From assembly GCF_000455485.1 (NCBI RefSeq), contig NZ_CBQR020000083.1, positions 1 to 46,673 of the forward strand: a stretch of DNA of 46,673 nt, written 5' to 3'. The notes under the pieces were generated by a model, which was given only the letters and a program-made list of their open reading frames with translations, had not been told where the DNA came from and made no database searches. Origin of the DNA: Gorillibacterium massiliense. GTDB taxonomy: Bacteria; Bacillota; Bacilli; Paenibacillales; NBRC-103111. Shown piece after piece: positions 15,741 to 25,024 of this stretch. The translations under genes were made by a program, and so were the position numbers. The stretch's first letter is position 1, and every line of letters begins with the position of its first letter.

Positions 15741-18101
15741 CTAAGCTTCTGGCGACTCGGCAGTCAGTAAGATGCGCCGCACGGGTTCGGCGGTAATTTG
15801 GTGAAACTGGGCGCATTGTTCCCCGGAAAAGTGCCGTTCAACAGCCATAGCCGCATCGGCATCGACAGTCATGATTCCTTTACGCAGCGGCGTAGTTTCG
15901 AGAATGATATCGCCTTGACGGAGCTGCCTGCCAAACCGCTTCAACCCCAACTCCCACGGAGCGCCGTTATGGAAGTGATCGTGGATAAGCTTCCCTCCGG
16001 AGAAGGCATACCCGACATTTCCGGTATAGTCGATGCTAAAAATAACATCATCCGCATCCTGCAGGACGGCGGTATTGATATGCAGCAATACCTTGTGAGG
16101 ATGCAGCTTGGTCATACGAAAAGGAATCTGCAGCAACGGCAGTTTAACCCGATATTTGCAGAAAGCTCCCTCCTCTTCCAAGTGTACCTTGTACAATTCC
16201 TCTTCTGAAGCCCATTGAGACTTCGGCTCTGCGAAAACATACTCGCGGAAAGTAAACTCACTCGCTCCATTCGCAAAGAATTCGAGACCTTTTTCGGATA
16301 CCGTCAGAGGCGTTTCAGAAAAGAGAACATGACTCTTGCCTGCCGCTTCTGATACCCAGAGCGTGGCAGCTTCTTTAGCGGACATCACATATAGGCGAAT
16401 CTCCCGTTTTCCTTCGCGGGTGACGCGAATCCAGGCGGAACCGCTGTGCGGCACCGTCACAATCGCCGTGCCGCCTTCCCCCCGTTGGACTGCGCCGCCT
16501 TCGGCGGCAACATGCTCAAGGTCCTCCATATCAAAGGCAAATTCTCCATCCACGCCTTCCGGCATTGCGAAGAAAAACGTCATGGCTTCCGCAGCCTCAA
16601 CCGACGTCACCGGCTGAGCCGTTGCATACCGCAAATTCAATCCGTCCAAGTCAAAATGAAACGGAAGCATCATGGAAGATTTACTTTTGATCGTAAGGAC
16701 AGTCTTATGTGGGAATGTAAGATTGCCGCCGTTCATATTCAGCGAAAATCGCACATGTTCATGCGTTTTCATTTCGATATGATCTTGATAGTTGTTGATA
16801 AAAAGAAAGCCTGACCTGCCGTCGGTACGAAGAGCATACCTCAACGGCTCTGTATCCTCCGGCTGAATCGCCTCCGCTCCTTCCGGGAGCACGGTCGCCA
16901 TGGGGCTTAGACGTCCGCCAAACCGTTGCAAGAAATAGTGAAGCGGCCGGAGCAAGTGATTGGATTCCCGAATCTGGCCGAATTCTCCGATCGGCGCTTG
17001 AAAATCATAGGTGATCCGCGGTGTCGTACTTTCGTTCAAATAACCTGTCAAACCCACCGGATTGGTCCCGCCATGAAACATGTAGTAGCCTAAGAAATTG
17101 CAGCCGCCAGCCATTTTAACCATACTCATGGCAAGAACACTCTCGGGTTCCACGATGAATCTCGACAAGTACCAAGTCTGCATTCCTCCTCCCATTTCAC
17201 AACAAGCGAAGGGATACTTCGTTTTTGGGTATTTCGGTTGAAACTCGCTGCTCACGATTTTCTCATCGTGATAGCTGGTAAAGACATATTCACCGGTAGG
17301 CTTCTGCTTCGGGTTATCCGGACTGATGCTCCAAGGCGTATACGCATATCCGCCATAGAGGGGCAGAACCTCGTCCTCGAGAACAGGAGCATCTCCCCAC
17401 CCCGTGCTTGTATAAATCGGGGCAATCAGGCCGGCAGCGGCTGCAAGCTGCTTGAGGTTCCGCATATGTTCGGCGCCGCCAGTGCCCCCGCTCAGATACT
17501 CATCTCCTTGCTTGGCGGTCAGCTCCCACAAGGCGGCAGCCGCATTGAATTCATTCTCCAACTGAATGCCGATGACGGGGCCACCGTCCTGAAACATCAG
17601 CCCGACTGCTTGACGGCCGATTTCCGTGTATAACCGGCGGACATAGTTTAAATATCCTTCGTCGTTGGAGCGGACGTCGAAATCCCTGCCGAACAGCCAA
17701 TCCGGCAAGCCGCCGTTACGCACTTCCCCGTGGCAAAAGGGACCGATTCGCAAAATGGCGTAAAGTCCGTGCCGCCCGCACAATTCCGTAAACTTCCGCA
17801 GGTTCCGTGAGCCCTCCCAATCGAATACGCCTTCCATCTCTTCATGATGGTTCCAAAAGATATACATGGCGATCACATTAATCCCTGACATCTTCATTTT
17901 CAGCAGTTCCGGCTCCCAATCCGTTTCCGGATACCGGGAATAATGGAATTCGCCGCAAATGGCGATAAAAGGCGCCCCGCCCAATTCCATATAATAGTTG
18001 GTAAAACGAATGTCCAAACCTTGGGGATTTTGCCCTCCAAGCTTTAGGGTTGACGGATAAATCGCCTTTGGGGAAATCCGGGCGTCAATGGCATACTCCA
18101 T
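15741..18101 (-). CDS. GH35 beta-galactosidase
   Basis: 786 aa from the ATG at 18101, chosen because AGGAG lies 8 nt upstream; the first in-frame ATG at 18119 has no ribosome binding site. GH35 TIM barrel over about residues 20-360: GEFHYSRYP, YIFWNHHE, acid/base in GPVIGIQLENEF (Glu184), nucleophile Glu302 in FACCEMGGG. The remainder is beta-sandwich domains including the jelly roll near the C-terminus. No signal peptide. Cleaves terminal beta-galactosyl residues from imported oligosaccharides. Its promoter region is a near copy of that of the GH42 gene, suggesting shared control. Confidence 0.93.
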   Translation of the reverse strand: MEYAIDARISPKAIYPSTLKLGGQNPQGLDIRFTNYYMELGGAPFIAICGEFHYSRYPETDWEPELLKMKMSGINVIAMYIFWNHHEEMEGVFDWEGSRNLRKFTELCGRHGLYAILRIGPFCHGEVRNGGLPDWLFGRDFDVRSNDEGYLNYVRRLYTEIGRQAVGLMFQDGGPVIGIQLENEFNAAAALWELTAKQGDEYLSGGTGGAEHMRNLKQLAAAAGLIAPIYTSTGWGDAPVLEDEVLPLYGGYAYTPWSISPDNPKQKPTGEYVFTSYHDEKIVSSEFQPKYPKTKYPFACCEMGGGMQTWYLSRFIVEPESVLAMSMVKMAGGCNFLGYYMFHGGTNPVGLTGYLNESTTPRITYDFQAPIGEFGQIRESNHLLRPLHYFLQRFGGRLSPMATVLPEGAEAIQPEDTEPLRYALRTDGRSGFLFINNYQDHIEMKTHEHVRFSLNMNGGNLTFPHKTVLTIKSKSSMMLPFHFDLDGLNLRYATAQPVTSVEAAEAMTFFFAMPEGVDGEFAFDMEDLEHVAAEGGAVQRGEGGTAIVTVPHSGSAWIRVTREGKREIRLYVMSAKEAATLWVSEAAGKSHVLFSETPLTVSEKGLEFFANGASEFTFREYVFAEPKSQWASEEELYKVHLEEEGAFCKYRVKLPLLQIPFRMTKLHPHKVLLHINTAVLQDADDVIFSIDYTGNVGYAFSGGKLIHDHFHNGAPWELGLKRFGRQLRQGDIILETTPLRKGIMTVDADAAMAVERHFSGEQCAQFHQITAEPVRRILLTAESPEA

Positions 18102-18104
18102 GTC

Positions 18105-18202
18105 AAAAGCTCCTCTCATTCACTCATCTGCTTTTGATCATAATCTAATATGTATATATAACCATAGAAAATTACCATCAATTAATCGTACGATCTTAAC
18201 AT
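18105..18202 (-). promoter_or_regulatory. 98-bp regulatory block, copy A (upstream of GH35)
   Basis: It matches 23414-23511 over exactly 98 bp with no gap and about 13 differences by hand alignment. It holds the GH35 ribosome binding site (GAGAGGAGC), the element TTTGATCATAATC and the perfect palindrome ATCGTACGAT (18185-18194) in a wider TTAA-flanked repeat. It probably carries promoter and operator. Confidence 0.75.
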
Positions 18203-18255
18203 ACAAGCATTTGTCGCAACGATCCGCTCCGGTTATGAATAACAGGAGAAACAAC

Positions 18256-18292
18256 AAAGAAGTTCCAACACTGTTACCGAAGGAACTTCTTT
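18256..18292. terminator. Bidirectional intrinsic terminator after GH31
   Basis: An 11-bp perfect stem AAAGAAGTTCC / GGAACTTCTTT with a 15-nt loop and T-rich tracts on both sides (TTTTATTTTTC on plus, TTGTTTC on minus). It ends the GH31 transcript before the GH35 regulatory block. Confidence 0.85.
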
Positions 18293-18326
18293 TATTTTTC
18301 CTACCCCGACTTATATTGCTTTATTC

Positions 18327-20294
18327 CTACACAATCGCGAGCTTCGCTCCATCTCTCAAGAACAAGGGGATGCGTTCCAAAGGAGCATCTATTGTTATTG
18401 AGATTCCTCCTTGATAGGATACGCCTGTATAGGCATCCGCCCAGACTGAACCGGCCGGCAAGTAAACGGCTCGGCTTCTGGCCCCTTCGTGCAAAACGGG
18501 AGCGACGAGCAAATCCGGTCCGAACATATACTGGTCAGCTACGTCCCAAGCTCTTTCATCTTGCGGAAAGTCATAGAGCAGGGGCCGCATAGGCGGCGTT
18601 CCTTTCTCGTGGGCTTGCTGCATCAGCTCCGTAATATAAGGACGAAGGCGTTCTCTCATATGCAGATGACTCACCATAATCTCGTAGGCCACATCGCCGT
18701 AGCTCCACACTTCATTCGGGCCGCCGCTGCCGCATACCCCTCCTCCTGAGGTTCCAATGGGAGCATTAAACGGCTTACGATCGCCATGCAGGCGGAATAC
18801 CGGACAAAAGACGCCATATTGGAACCACCTGATAACGAGTTCCTGGAACGATGGATCGTCCGGATCCCCTCCATGGAATCCGCCGATATCCGTTGTCCAC
18901 CAAGGAATACCGGCAATCGCCATGTTCAGTCCAGCCACCACCTGATAACGGAACACCTCGAACGTTGATGCTATATCCCCCGACCATACGAGAGCTCCGT
19001 ACCTCTGGCTGCCTGCCCAGGCGGCGCGAACCAAATTGATGATGTTCGTCTGGCCTTCCGATTCCATTCCTTCGTAAAAGGTCTGGCTGTATCGGCTGGG
19101 GTAAATGTTCCCGACTTGTTTACTCGAACCGATATGATAGCGATAAATGTCATGATCATAGACGGTTAACTCAGGCTCCGCCTCATCCAGCCAAAATATT
19201 TTTATGCCGGAATCATAGTAATTCTTCTTGATTTTGCTCCAAAGATAGCTGCGTGCTTCCGGGTTTGTCGCATCAAAAATCGCACTTTGCCCGAGAAATT
19301 GGAACTGTGAGCGGACACCGCGGTCGGAGCGAAGGAGGTATCCTTTTTCCAGCATCTCTTGGTAGTTCTCGCTCTCCGTCTGAACGGTCGGCCATACAGA
19401 CACCATAAGTTCAATGCCCATCTCTTTCAGTTCCTCGACCATCGCCTTAGGATCCGGCCAGTATTCAGGGTCAAACTTCCAATCTCCCTGATTCGTCCAG
19501 TGGAAGAAGTCGACAACGATGACCGAGATCGGAAGATTCCTCTTTTTATACTCCCGCGCGACCTCCAATAGCTCTTCCTGATTCCGGTAACGGAGCTTGC
19601 ACTGCCAAAACCCCGTCGCATAATCCGGCATCATGGGAACCTTGCCTGTGGCGGAAGCATAGGCCTCTTCGATTTCTGCCGGCGTGTCCCCTGCCGTGAT
19701 CCAATAGTCTAGCTGCTTCGTGGATGGAACGTTCCACTCCGTGACATTTAGGTTAAAGTTAGCCCGGCCGATAGCGGGATTGTTCCACAGAAAGCCATAT
19801 CCCAAATTGGACAAGACAAAAGGAACGCTGGATTGCGAATTGCGGTGCGTGAGCTCCAGTTGACAGCCTTTTAAATTGAGAAAAGCTTGTTGGTACTGGC
19901 CCATGCCATACAGCTTCTCGGTTGGATCGGATTCCAAGCGAAGGGTCAGATGAAAATCGCTGCTGCCAGGGTGGGCGATCAGCTCCCGCCCTCCATATTT
20001 GAGTTGATAAGTAAGCTCACTCTCACGCAGTAAGATTTCGCCTTTCTGGTTATAAAACGTCATTTGACCGCTGCGTGAAATCTCGGCTTTGATCTTGCCA
20101 TTGGTAATCGTCGCGCTATCTTCACCGATTTCGATGAAGGATTCGGATTGCGGCGCCGGAAGAAGTGCCCAATCCTCCTCCGTCATGGTCGAAAAAGAAG
20201 CACGCACGCGGAAGGCATTTTCTCCCCAAGGCTCAATCCAAACTTGTTCGTGATCATACTCTCTAATCAATCGGGACTTGTCCGCACGAAACAT
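18327..20294 (-). CDS. GH31 alpha-glycosidase (alpha-xylosidase-like)
   Basis: A 655-aa protein without a signal peptide. N-terminal beta domain to about 215, then a TIM barrel. Nucleophile Asp370 in IKIFWLDEAEP; acid/base Asp440 in LVWSGDIAST; AIAGIPWWTTDIGGF and FRLHGDRKP complete the GH31 signatures. A GGAGGG site lies 8 nt before the ATG. It is transcribed divergently from the AraC gene at 20436. GH31 covers alpha-glucosidases, alpha-xylosidases and alpha-galactosidases; the Trp-Leu-Asp-x-x-Glu-Pro form is common in alpha-xylosidase-like members, so the substrate stays open. Confidence 0.92.
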   Translation of the reverse strand: MFRADKSRLIREYDHEQVWIEPWGENAFRVRASFSTMTEEDWALLPAPQSESFIEIGEDSATITNGKIKAEISRSGQMTFYNQKGEILLRESELTYQLKYGGRELIAHPGSSDFHLTLRLESDPTEKLYGMGQYQQAFLNLKGCQLELTHRNSQSSVPFVLSNLGYGFLWNNPAIGRANFNLNVTEWNVPSTKQLDYWITAGDTPAEIEEAYASATGKVPMMPDYATGFWQCKLRYRNQEELLEVAREYKKRNLPISVIVVDFFHWTNQGDWKFDPEYWPDPKAMVEELKEMGIELMVSVWPTVQTESENYQEMLEKGYLLRSDRGVRSQFQFLGQSAIFDATNPEARSYLWSKIKKNYYDSGIKIFWLDEAEPELTVYDHDIYRYHIGSSKQVGNIYPSRYSQTFYEGMESEGQTNIINLVRAAWAGSQRYGALVWSGDIASTFEVFRYQVVAGLNMAIAGIPWWTTDIGGFHGGDPDDPSFQELVIRWFQYGVFCPVFRLHGDRKPFNAPIGTSGGGVCGSGGPNEVWSYGDVAYEIMVSHLHMRERLRPYITELMQQAHEKGTPPMRPLLYDFPQDERAWDVADQYMFGPDLLVAPVLHEGARSRAVYLPAGSVWADAYTGVSYQGGISITIDAPLERIPLFLRDGAKLAIV

Positions 20295-20435
20295 CTCTCA
20301 TACCCTCCACTGCTTTATGAATTAGAATCATATATTCGTGTACAAAATCATTATATTGTGATAAAAATGACGTAACTACTGCGGAAAATCAGATCTTTTC
20401 ATACGATATTACGATTTTTTTGGAGGCACCAAGTC

Positions 20436-21305
20436 ATGCAAAAGAACAGCGAATCCTTGTCGCAAAAGGAGCACACGCTCATCCCCGATTCTACGTTTCC
20501 CATAAATATTTTCCATCTGCACAAGGAGTTCTATCAGATCATACCGCCCCATTGGCATGATCATTTCGAATGGTTAGCCATAACAAAAGGAAGCTTCCGC
20601 GTTCAGGTGGAAGCCCGCTTTGAGGATGTGCGGGAAGGGGATGCGATCTTCGTCAACGCGAGACAGGTCCATTCGGCCTTTCCGATTGAAGAAAACAGTG
20701 AACTGTATGCAGTCGTTTTCAATGAAGCGTTGCTCCGGAATAGCTCCCTGGACAGTACGGAAATCAAATATATTAAGCCCTTACTTGGTCATGAGGCGCT
20801 ATTGCCGCCCTTCTATCGTGCGGAACAATCTGGAGCCTCTCCCATTCATGCTGCTATCGTAAAGACCGTCGAAGATTTTCGGGAGAAACGGTTCGGTTAT
20901 GAGTTACTCATTAAATCTGCTCTTTTCGCGGCTCTTGGACATGCTTTCCAATATGAATTAGTCTCGATAACCGATGCCAAGACGAAGCATCAAGCAGCCA
21001 TCCAACCTTTGCTCGTGCATTTAAGCCAACATTTTTGCGATCCCATTTCAATAGAAAAGGCTGCGCAGATGATCTGCGTCAGCCCGAATTACTTCTGTGC
21101 TTTATTCAAAAAGGCAACCGGCAAAACCTTGCTGGAGTATGTCAATCTGCTGCGGGTCCATGAAGCCGAGCAGCTTCTTAGAACACGGCTTTACTCCATT
21201 GAGCAGGTCGCTCTGAAGGTAGGCTATACCAACACGACCTACTTCGGAAGGGTCTTCAAGAAATACAAAAATCAAACCGCAAGGGAATACTTGAATTCCT
21301 TATGA
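20436..21305 (+). CDS. AraC-family transcriptional regulator (cupin + HTH)
   Basis: A 289-aa regulator. The N-terminal cupin sugar-binding domain (PPHWHDHFEWLAITKGSF, with VNARQVHSAFP) spans about residues 20-150. The C-terminal AraC HTH pair covers about 185-289 (SIEKAAQMICVSPNYFCALF; SIEQVALKVGYTNTTYFGRV). TTTGGAGGC precedes the ATG. It is divergent from GH31 across a 141-bp AT-rich gap, so it probably controls that gene. It ends only 8 bp from the stop of the convergent GH42 gene. Confidence 0.93.
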   Translation: MQKNSESLSQKEHTLIPDSTFPINIFHLHKEFYQIIPPHWHDHFEWLAITKGSFRVQVEARFEDVREGDAIFVNARQVHSAFPIEENSELYAVVFNEALLRNSSLDSTEIKYIKPLLGHEALLPPFYRAEQSGASPIHAAIVKTVEDFREKRFGYELLIKSALFAALGHAFQYELVSITDAKTKHQAAIQPLLVHLSQHFCDPISIEKAAQMICVSPNYFCALFKKATGKTLLEYVNLLRVHEAEQLLRTRLYSIEQVALKVGYTNTTYFGRVFKKYKNQTAREYLNSL

Positions 21306-21313
21306 TCTTGCCG

Positions 21314-23392
21314 TTATTGATGGGTGTACCTTCTGGCTCTACGTTTAAGAATGCGAACCCCATAAACACCGAGACGAACAAACCGCTCCTCCGCTGCTCC
21401 CGTCTCAACATCCGCATAATCTGCCGAGTCCAACTCTACTTCCGCTTCCTTGCCGCTGAAATTCATCAGGAAGAGATAATCGTGCTCGCCATCGGAACGA
21501 ATTTGTGCCGTCACACCGGCTGGGAGATGGGAGTTCAACACTTTGCTCACTCCAGCTTTCTGCGCGATATGTCCGTAAAGCAGCTCGTAGAAGGAAGCGT
21601 CAGCAACCCGCGCCGCTAAATGATAAGCCTGTCCATACCCCAAACGGTTAACGGTGAGCACCGGGCGGCCCGCATAAAAGTCATCCCCATACACTGCGAG
21701 AGTCTCCGCTCCCTCAGAATGGGTTATCTCGCATATCTCACGGATTTCAAAGCGCCCGCTCAAGCCAAGCTGGTTTGCCTCGAGACAGACAAGCTCGTTG
21801 CGGTCATCGGGGTGCAATCCTTCCGTCTCTTCCGACCAAACGCCCAGCGTTCGCCGAAGGGGACCGGGAAATCCGCCAAGATGGCAGAGGTCGTTTTCGT
21901 TGACGATGCCCGACCAGTAGGTGGCAACAAAGGTTCCGCCTGCCTCCACGAAGCGTTCGATCTTTTGCCCGGTCTCCTCGCGGACAAGATAGAGCATCGG
22001 TGCCACAATCAGTTTATATGCCGAGAAATCATCCTCCGAACCGATAATGTCCAAGGGAATGCCCAGCTCCCAAAACGCCCGGTAATGGGTGAGCAGCGTC
22101 TCCTCGTATCCGATGCCGCGATTGCGCACCCCTTGAGCGTCTTTCACTGCCCAGCGGTTATCCCAATCCATGACGATCGCCGTTTCAGCCGGCGTAAACG
22201 TTCCGATGACATCGGAGAGGCCTTCCAGTGTTTTGCCGAGAGAGGCTACATCTTGAAATACCCGGGTATGCTCATGGCCGGCATGATCGACGACGGCGCC
22301 ATGGAACTTTTCGCTGGAGCCGCGGCTTTTGCGCCATTGGAAATACTGCACGGAATCCGATCCATGGGCTACAGCCTGAAGCGACGACAACCGGTGCATG
22401 CCAGGTCGCTTCAGTTTGCTGACTGCCTGCCAGTTTGTGAGGGACGGTGTGCTCTCCATCAGCAAGAAGGGCTTTCCTTTCAGCGACCGAAACAAATCGT
22501 GATTCATGCTGAACCAAGCGGCAAGCTTGCTGTCATCCAGGTTTTCGTGCCAGGTCGGATAAGCATCCCAGGAAATGACGTCCAGTAAATCGGCAAATTT
22601 CCGGTAATCCAAGCCTTCGAATAGGTCCATCATGTTGGTCGTAACAGGCAACTCAGGGGAAAGCTCGCGGATCGGAGTCATCTCATGCCGGCAAAAATCG
22701 ACGGTTTGGTCGGTGACAAACCGCTTCCAATCCAGGTTCGCTCCGTGAGCCTGCGTCTCCCCGTGGGGCGCCGGAGACTCGATTTGCCCCCAATCCGTGT
22801 AAGTATGGCTCCAGAAAGCCGTCCACCATGCTTGGTTGAGGGCATCCAACGATCCATACTTCTTTTTCAGCCATTCCCGGAACGCTTCCTGGCAAAGCTC
22901 GCAATGGCAATCCCCGCCGAATTCATTAGATATATGCCAGCCGATAACCGCAGGATGCTTTCCATAACGTTCCGCCAGCTTGGTATTGATCAAACGGGTT
23001 TTTTCACGGTATACCGGAGAGGTATAGCAGTGGTTATGGCGGAAGCCATGAAGATTCCGTACGCGGTTTGCTCCCGTCCGCAACACTTCAGGATAAGCAG
23101 CTGACATCCATGTGGGACGGGCACCACTTGGTGTTGCCAGGAAGGCGAAAATGCCGTTCTCCGCAAAAGTATCCAGCACGTGATCGAGCCATTCAAATTG
23201 GTATTCTCCCTCCGCCCGCTCCAGCGAGGACCAGGAGAAAATTCCGACGGACATCACATTACAGTGAGCCAATTTCATCAAACGGATGTCTTCCTCGAAC
23301 ACACCCGGATAAGACAACCATTGATCCGGATTATAATCGGCTCCGTGAAGAAAAACCGGAACCTTCGGGCTAATGGGCTGAACCTTTTTCAT
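21314..23392 (-). CDS. GH42 beta-galactosidase (GanA type)
   Basis: A 692-aa enzyme with a GH42 barrel over residues about 10-390: HGADYNPDQWL, acid/base Glu157 in GWHISNEFGG, nucleophile Glu313 in FLLMESTPS. A zinc-site cysteine cluster (Cys122, Cys162, Cys164, Cys167) is visible. Trimerisation (about 395-600) and C-terminal beta domains follow. No signal peptide; GGGAGG lies 8 nt before the ATG. Known for the family: hydrolyses beta-1,4-galacto-oligosaccharides such as galactobiose released by GH53. It is divergent from the AraC gene at 23527, and its upstream region duplicates that of GH35. Confidence 0.95.
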   Translation of the reverse strand: MKKVQPISPKVPVFLHGADYNPDQWLSYPGVFEEDIRLMKLAHCNVMSVGIFSWSSLERAEGEYQFEWLDHVLDTFAENGIFAFLATPSGARPTWMSAAYPEVLRTGANRVRNLHGFRHNHCYTSPVYREKTRLINTKLAERYGKHPAVIGWHISNEFGGDCHCELCQEAFREWLKKKYGSLDALNQAWWTAFWSHTYTDWGQIESPAPHGETQAHGANLDWKRFVTDQTVDFCRHEMTPIRELSPELPVTTNMMDLFEGLDYRKFADLLDVISWDAYPTWHENLDDSKLAAWFSMNHDLFRSLKGKPFLLMESTPSLTNWQAVSKLKRPGMHRLSSLQAVAHGSDSVQYFQWRKSRGSSEKFHGAVVDHAGHEHTRVFQDVASLGKTLEGLSDVIGTFTPAETAIVMDWDNRWAVKDAQGVRNRGIGYEETLLTHYRAFWELGIPLDIIGSEDDFSAYKLIVAPMLYLVREETGQKIERFVEAGGTFVATYWSGIVNENDLCHLGGFPGPLRRTLGVWSEETEGLHPDDRNELVCLEANQLGLSGRFEIREICEITHSEGAETLAVYGDDFYAGRPVLTVNRLGYGQAYHLAARVADASFYELLYGHIAQKAGVSKVLNSHLPAGVTAQIRSDGEHDYLFLMNFSGKEAEVELDSADYADVETGAAEERFVRLGVYGVRILKRRARRYTHQ

Positions 23393-23413
23393 CTAAACTT
23401 CCTCCCTCAGGTT

Positions 23414-23511
23414 AAAAGCTCCTCTCATTCACTCATACGCCTTTGATCATAATCCAACGAGCATATATAATCATAGAAAAGAAGCACCAATTAATCGTAC
23501 GATCTTAACAT
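23414..23511. promoter_or_regulatory. 98-bp regulatory block, copy B (GH42 / AraC divergent region)
   Basis: The partner of 18105-18202. It lies between divergent GH42 and AraC genes and carries the same palindrome ATCGTACGAT at 23494-23503, only 23 bp before the AraC ATG. The GAGAGGAGC ribosome-binding element of copy A is kept here although GH42 uses a different site nearer its start, so the block was probably copied as a unit. Confidence 0.75.
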
Positions 23512-23526
23512 GGAGGCCAATTTTCG

Positions 23527-24363
23527 ATGATGCCCTTTCTTCTTGCGGAAATGACGAACCTGGATGAGTCGCTGCCCCTTTACGTATACTGCATCGGCAG
23601 CCATGAGCAGAAGATCTTGTCCAGGCCTGACGGATACTCGGCCCATCAGTTGTTTTTAACCCGAAGCGGGAAGGGACTCATCCGGATCGACGGGATGGGA
23701 GAGCTTGTCCTGGCGCCAGGCACCGCCTTTTTCCTTCCCGCCCACTTGGGCCATACGTATCAACCTTACCATTCGGATGAAGTATGGGATTTGGGGTTCG
23801 TCGCCTTCAATGGCTCCGCCGCCTCTGCGCTTTTCGGCCAAGCGGTTAAAGTGACATGCCGTGCTTTGCCCATTCTAGATATGAATCCGCTATGGATGCA
23901 ACTGGAGTCCATTTGGAACTTGATCAGCCTCAACGGCGAGAATGCCTATTGGGAAGCCTCCAAGCGGTTGTATAGTCTCATATTAGCCGTACTCGAAAAC
24001 CAATCATCCGGCAAACGTTCTTCCGAGCGCATCTATCCCGCGGGCCAGCCTAACTCAGCGCTTCAGACCGCTGTGAAGCTCATTCACGACCACTACAACG
24101 AGCGGCTTCTGCTGAGCAATGTCGCGAGGGCTGCCGGGTATTCCGTGCAGCACTTTCATCGTTTGTTCGTCGCCTACTATGGCATGACACCGCAGCAATA
24201 CATCCTTCAACTGCGCATGAGGCAATCCTTGCAACTTATGGAGGACCAACCGAATATCACCATCGAAAAAGTAGCGCAGCACCTAGGCATGGAAACCAGT
24301 TATTTCATTCGAATGTTTAAGCGCACATATGGATCGACTCCAAAGCAGTATAAGAAGGGATAA
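23527..24363 (+). CDS. AraC-family transcriptional regulator (cupin + HTH)
   Basis: A 278-aa regulator. N-terminal cupin to about residue 150 (SAHQLFLTRSGKGLIRIDG, APGTAFFLPAHLGHTYQPY); C-terminal HTH pair about 180-278 (LLSNVARAAGYSVQHFHRLF; TIEKVAQHLGMETSYFIRMF). ATGGAGGCC precedes the start. It shares its upstream region with GH42, and the operator-like palindrome in that region recurs before GH35. It therefore probably controls GH42, the GH35-GH43 pair and itself (inference). Confidence 0.93.
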   Translation: MMPFLLAEMTNLDESLPLYVYCIGSHEQKILSRPDGYSAHQLFLTRSGKGLIRIDGMGELVLAPGTAFFLPAHLGHTYQPYHSDEVWDLGFVAFNGSAASALFGQAVKVTCRALPILDMNPLWMQLESIWNLISLNGENAYWEASKRLYSLILAVLENQSSGKRSSERIYPAGQPNSALQTAVKLIHDHYNERLLLSNVARAAGYSVQHFHRLFVAYYGMTPQQYILQLRMRQSLQLMEDQPNITIEKVAQHLGMETSYFIRMFKRTYGSTPKQYKKG

Positions 24364-24415
24364 ATAAAAGAAATCCAAGTTTATTTTGCATTTGCGAAAA
24401 ATCAACAAAAAAGAA

Positions 24416-24443
24416 GGTGGTGACCATCTTGCTAGTCACCACC
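24416..24443. terminator. Bidirectional intrinsic terminator
   Basis: A 9-bp perfect stem GGTGGTGAC / GTCACCACC with a 10-nt loop. The plus strand continues ATTTGTGTTTTT, the minus strand TTCTTTTTTG. It separates the AraC gene from the convergent lipoprotein genes. Confidence 0.85.
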
Positions 24444-24508
24444 ATTTGTGTTTTTCGTCCACTTTGATTTTGATAGATTAAATCATGATCCATTCAAAGC
24501 AGATCTTC

Positions 24509-25015
24509 TTACAACATCTCAGCCCACAGACCCTTAATGGCAATCTGTGCAATTGTGGGAATACAGGCCGATTGAAGCACCTGTTTACTTTTCGTCAACT
24601 TTTTACCCACGCTAAATTTGTTTAATTTTTCTTCAATAATCTCAAATAACTGTCCATCTTTACAACTGACATATACCCAATTAGGAAGGTTATCATTCGA
24701 ACTAGGGGGGTCTCCCATCAATAATGAATAAATCACGTCGAAATAATAATACGTTGTACCCTGAACTTCGATATCATATTTGATAATATGTGATGCTTCA
24801 ACGCCAATATTAGGTCTTTTACAAAATTCTATGACTGCTCCCTTAGCTTCATCAACCGTAATGACAGCTGCTTGCTTGTCGTTGGTAGAATCGTTATTAC
24901 GTTTTGGTGCTGTTGTAGGCGATGTCGTCGTTGATAGCGTCGTCGGTGCGATTGTTGGTGCACTAGATGGTACGATTGTCGGTGAAACTGTTGGCGCAAC
25001 TGTCAGTGTCTGCAA
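24509..25015 (-). CDS. Leaderless lipoprotein-like ORF, probably a truncated gene
   Basis: 168 aa from a TTG at 25015, only 9 bp after the stop of the 25025-26500 gene. It begins directly with a Thr/Pro/Ser linker (TVAPTVSPTIVPSSAPTIAP) of the type that normally follows the lipidated Cys, but no signal peptide or lipobox precedes it and no clear ribosome binding site is present. The folded part (ITVDEAKGAVIEFCKRPNIG..., YYYFDVIYSLL) is unrecognised. A deletion fusing the end of the upstream gene to the linker would explain this. It may be silent. Confidence 0.5.
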   Translation of the reverse strand: MQTLTVAPTVSPTIVPSSAPTIAPTTLSTTTSPTTAPKRNNDSTNDKQAAVITVDEAKGAVIEFCKRPNIGVEASHIIKYDIEVQGTTYYYFDVIYSLLMGDPPSSNDNLPNWVYVSCKDGQLFEIIEEKLNKFSVGKKLTKSKQVLQSACIPTIAQIAIKGLWAEML

Positions 25016-25024
25016 GTCAAAGTT

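Noticed and set aside
18102-18119. Upstream ATG of the GH35 gene
   Set aside because: It lies before the AGGAG site that serves the ATG at 18101 and inside the conserved regulatory block.
21620-22588. 322-codon plus-strand frame
   Set aside because: It is antisense to the GH42 gene, whose catalytic motifs are complete; composition shadow without ribosome binding site or domain.
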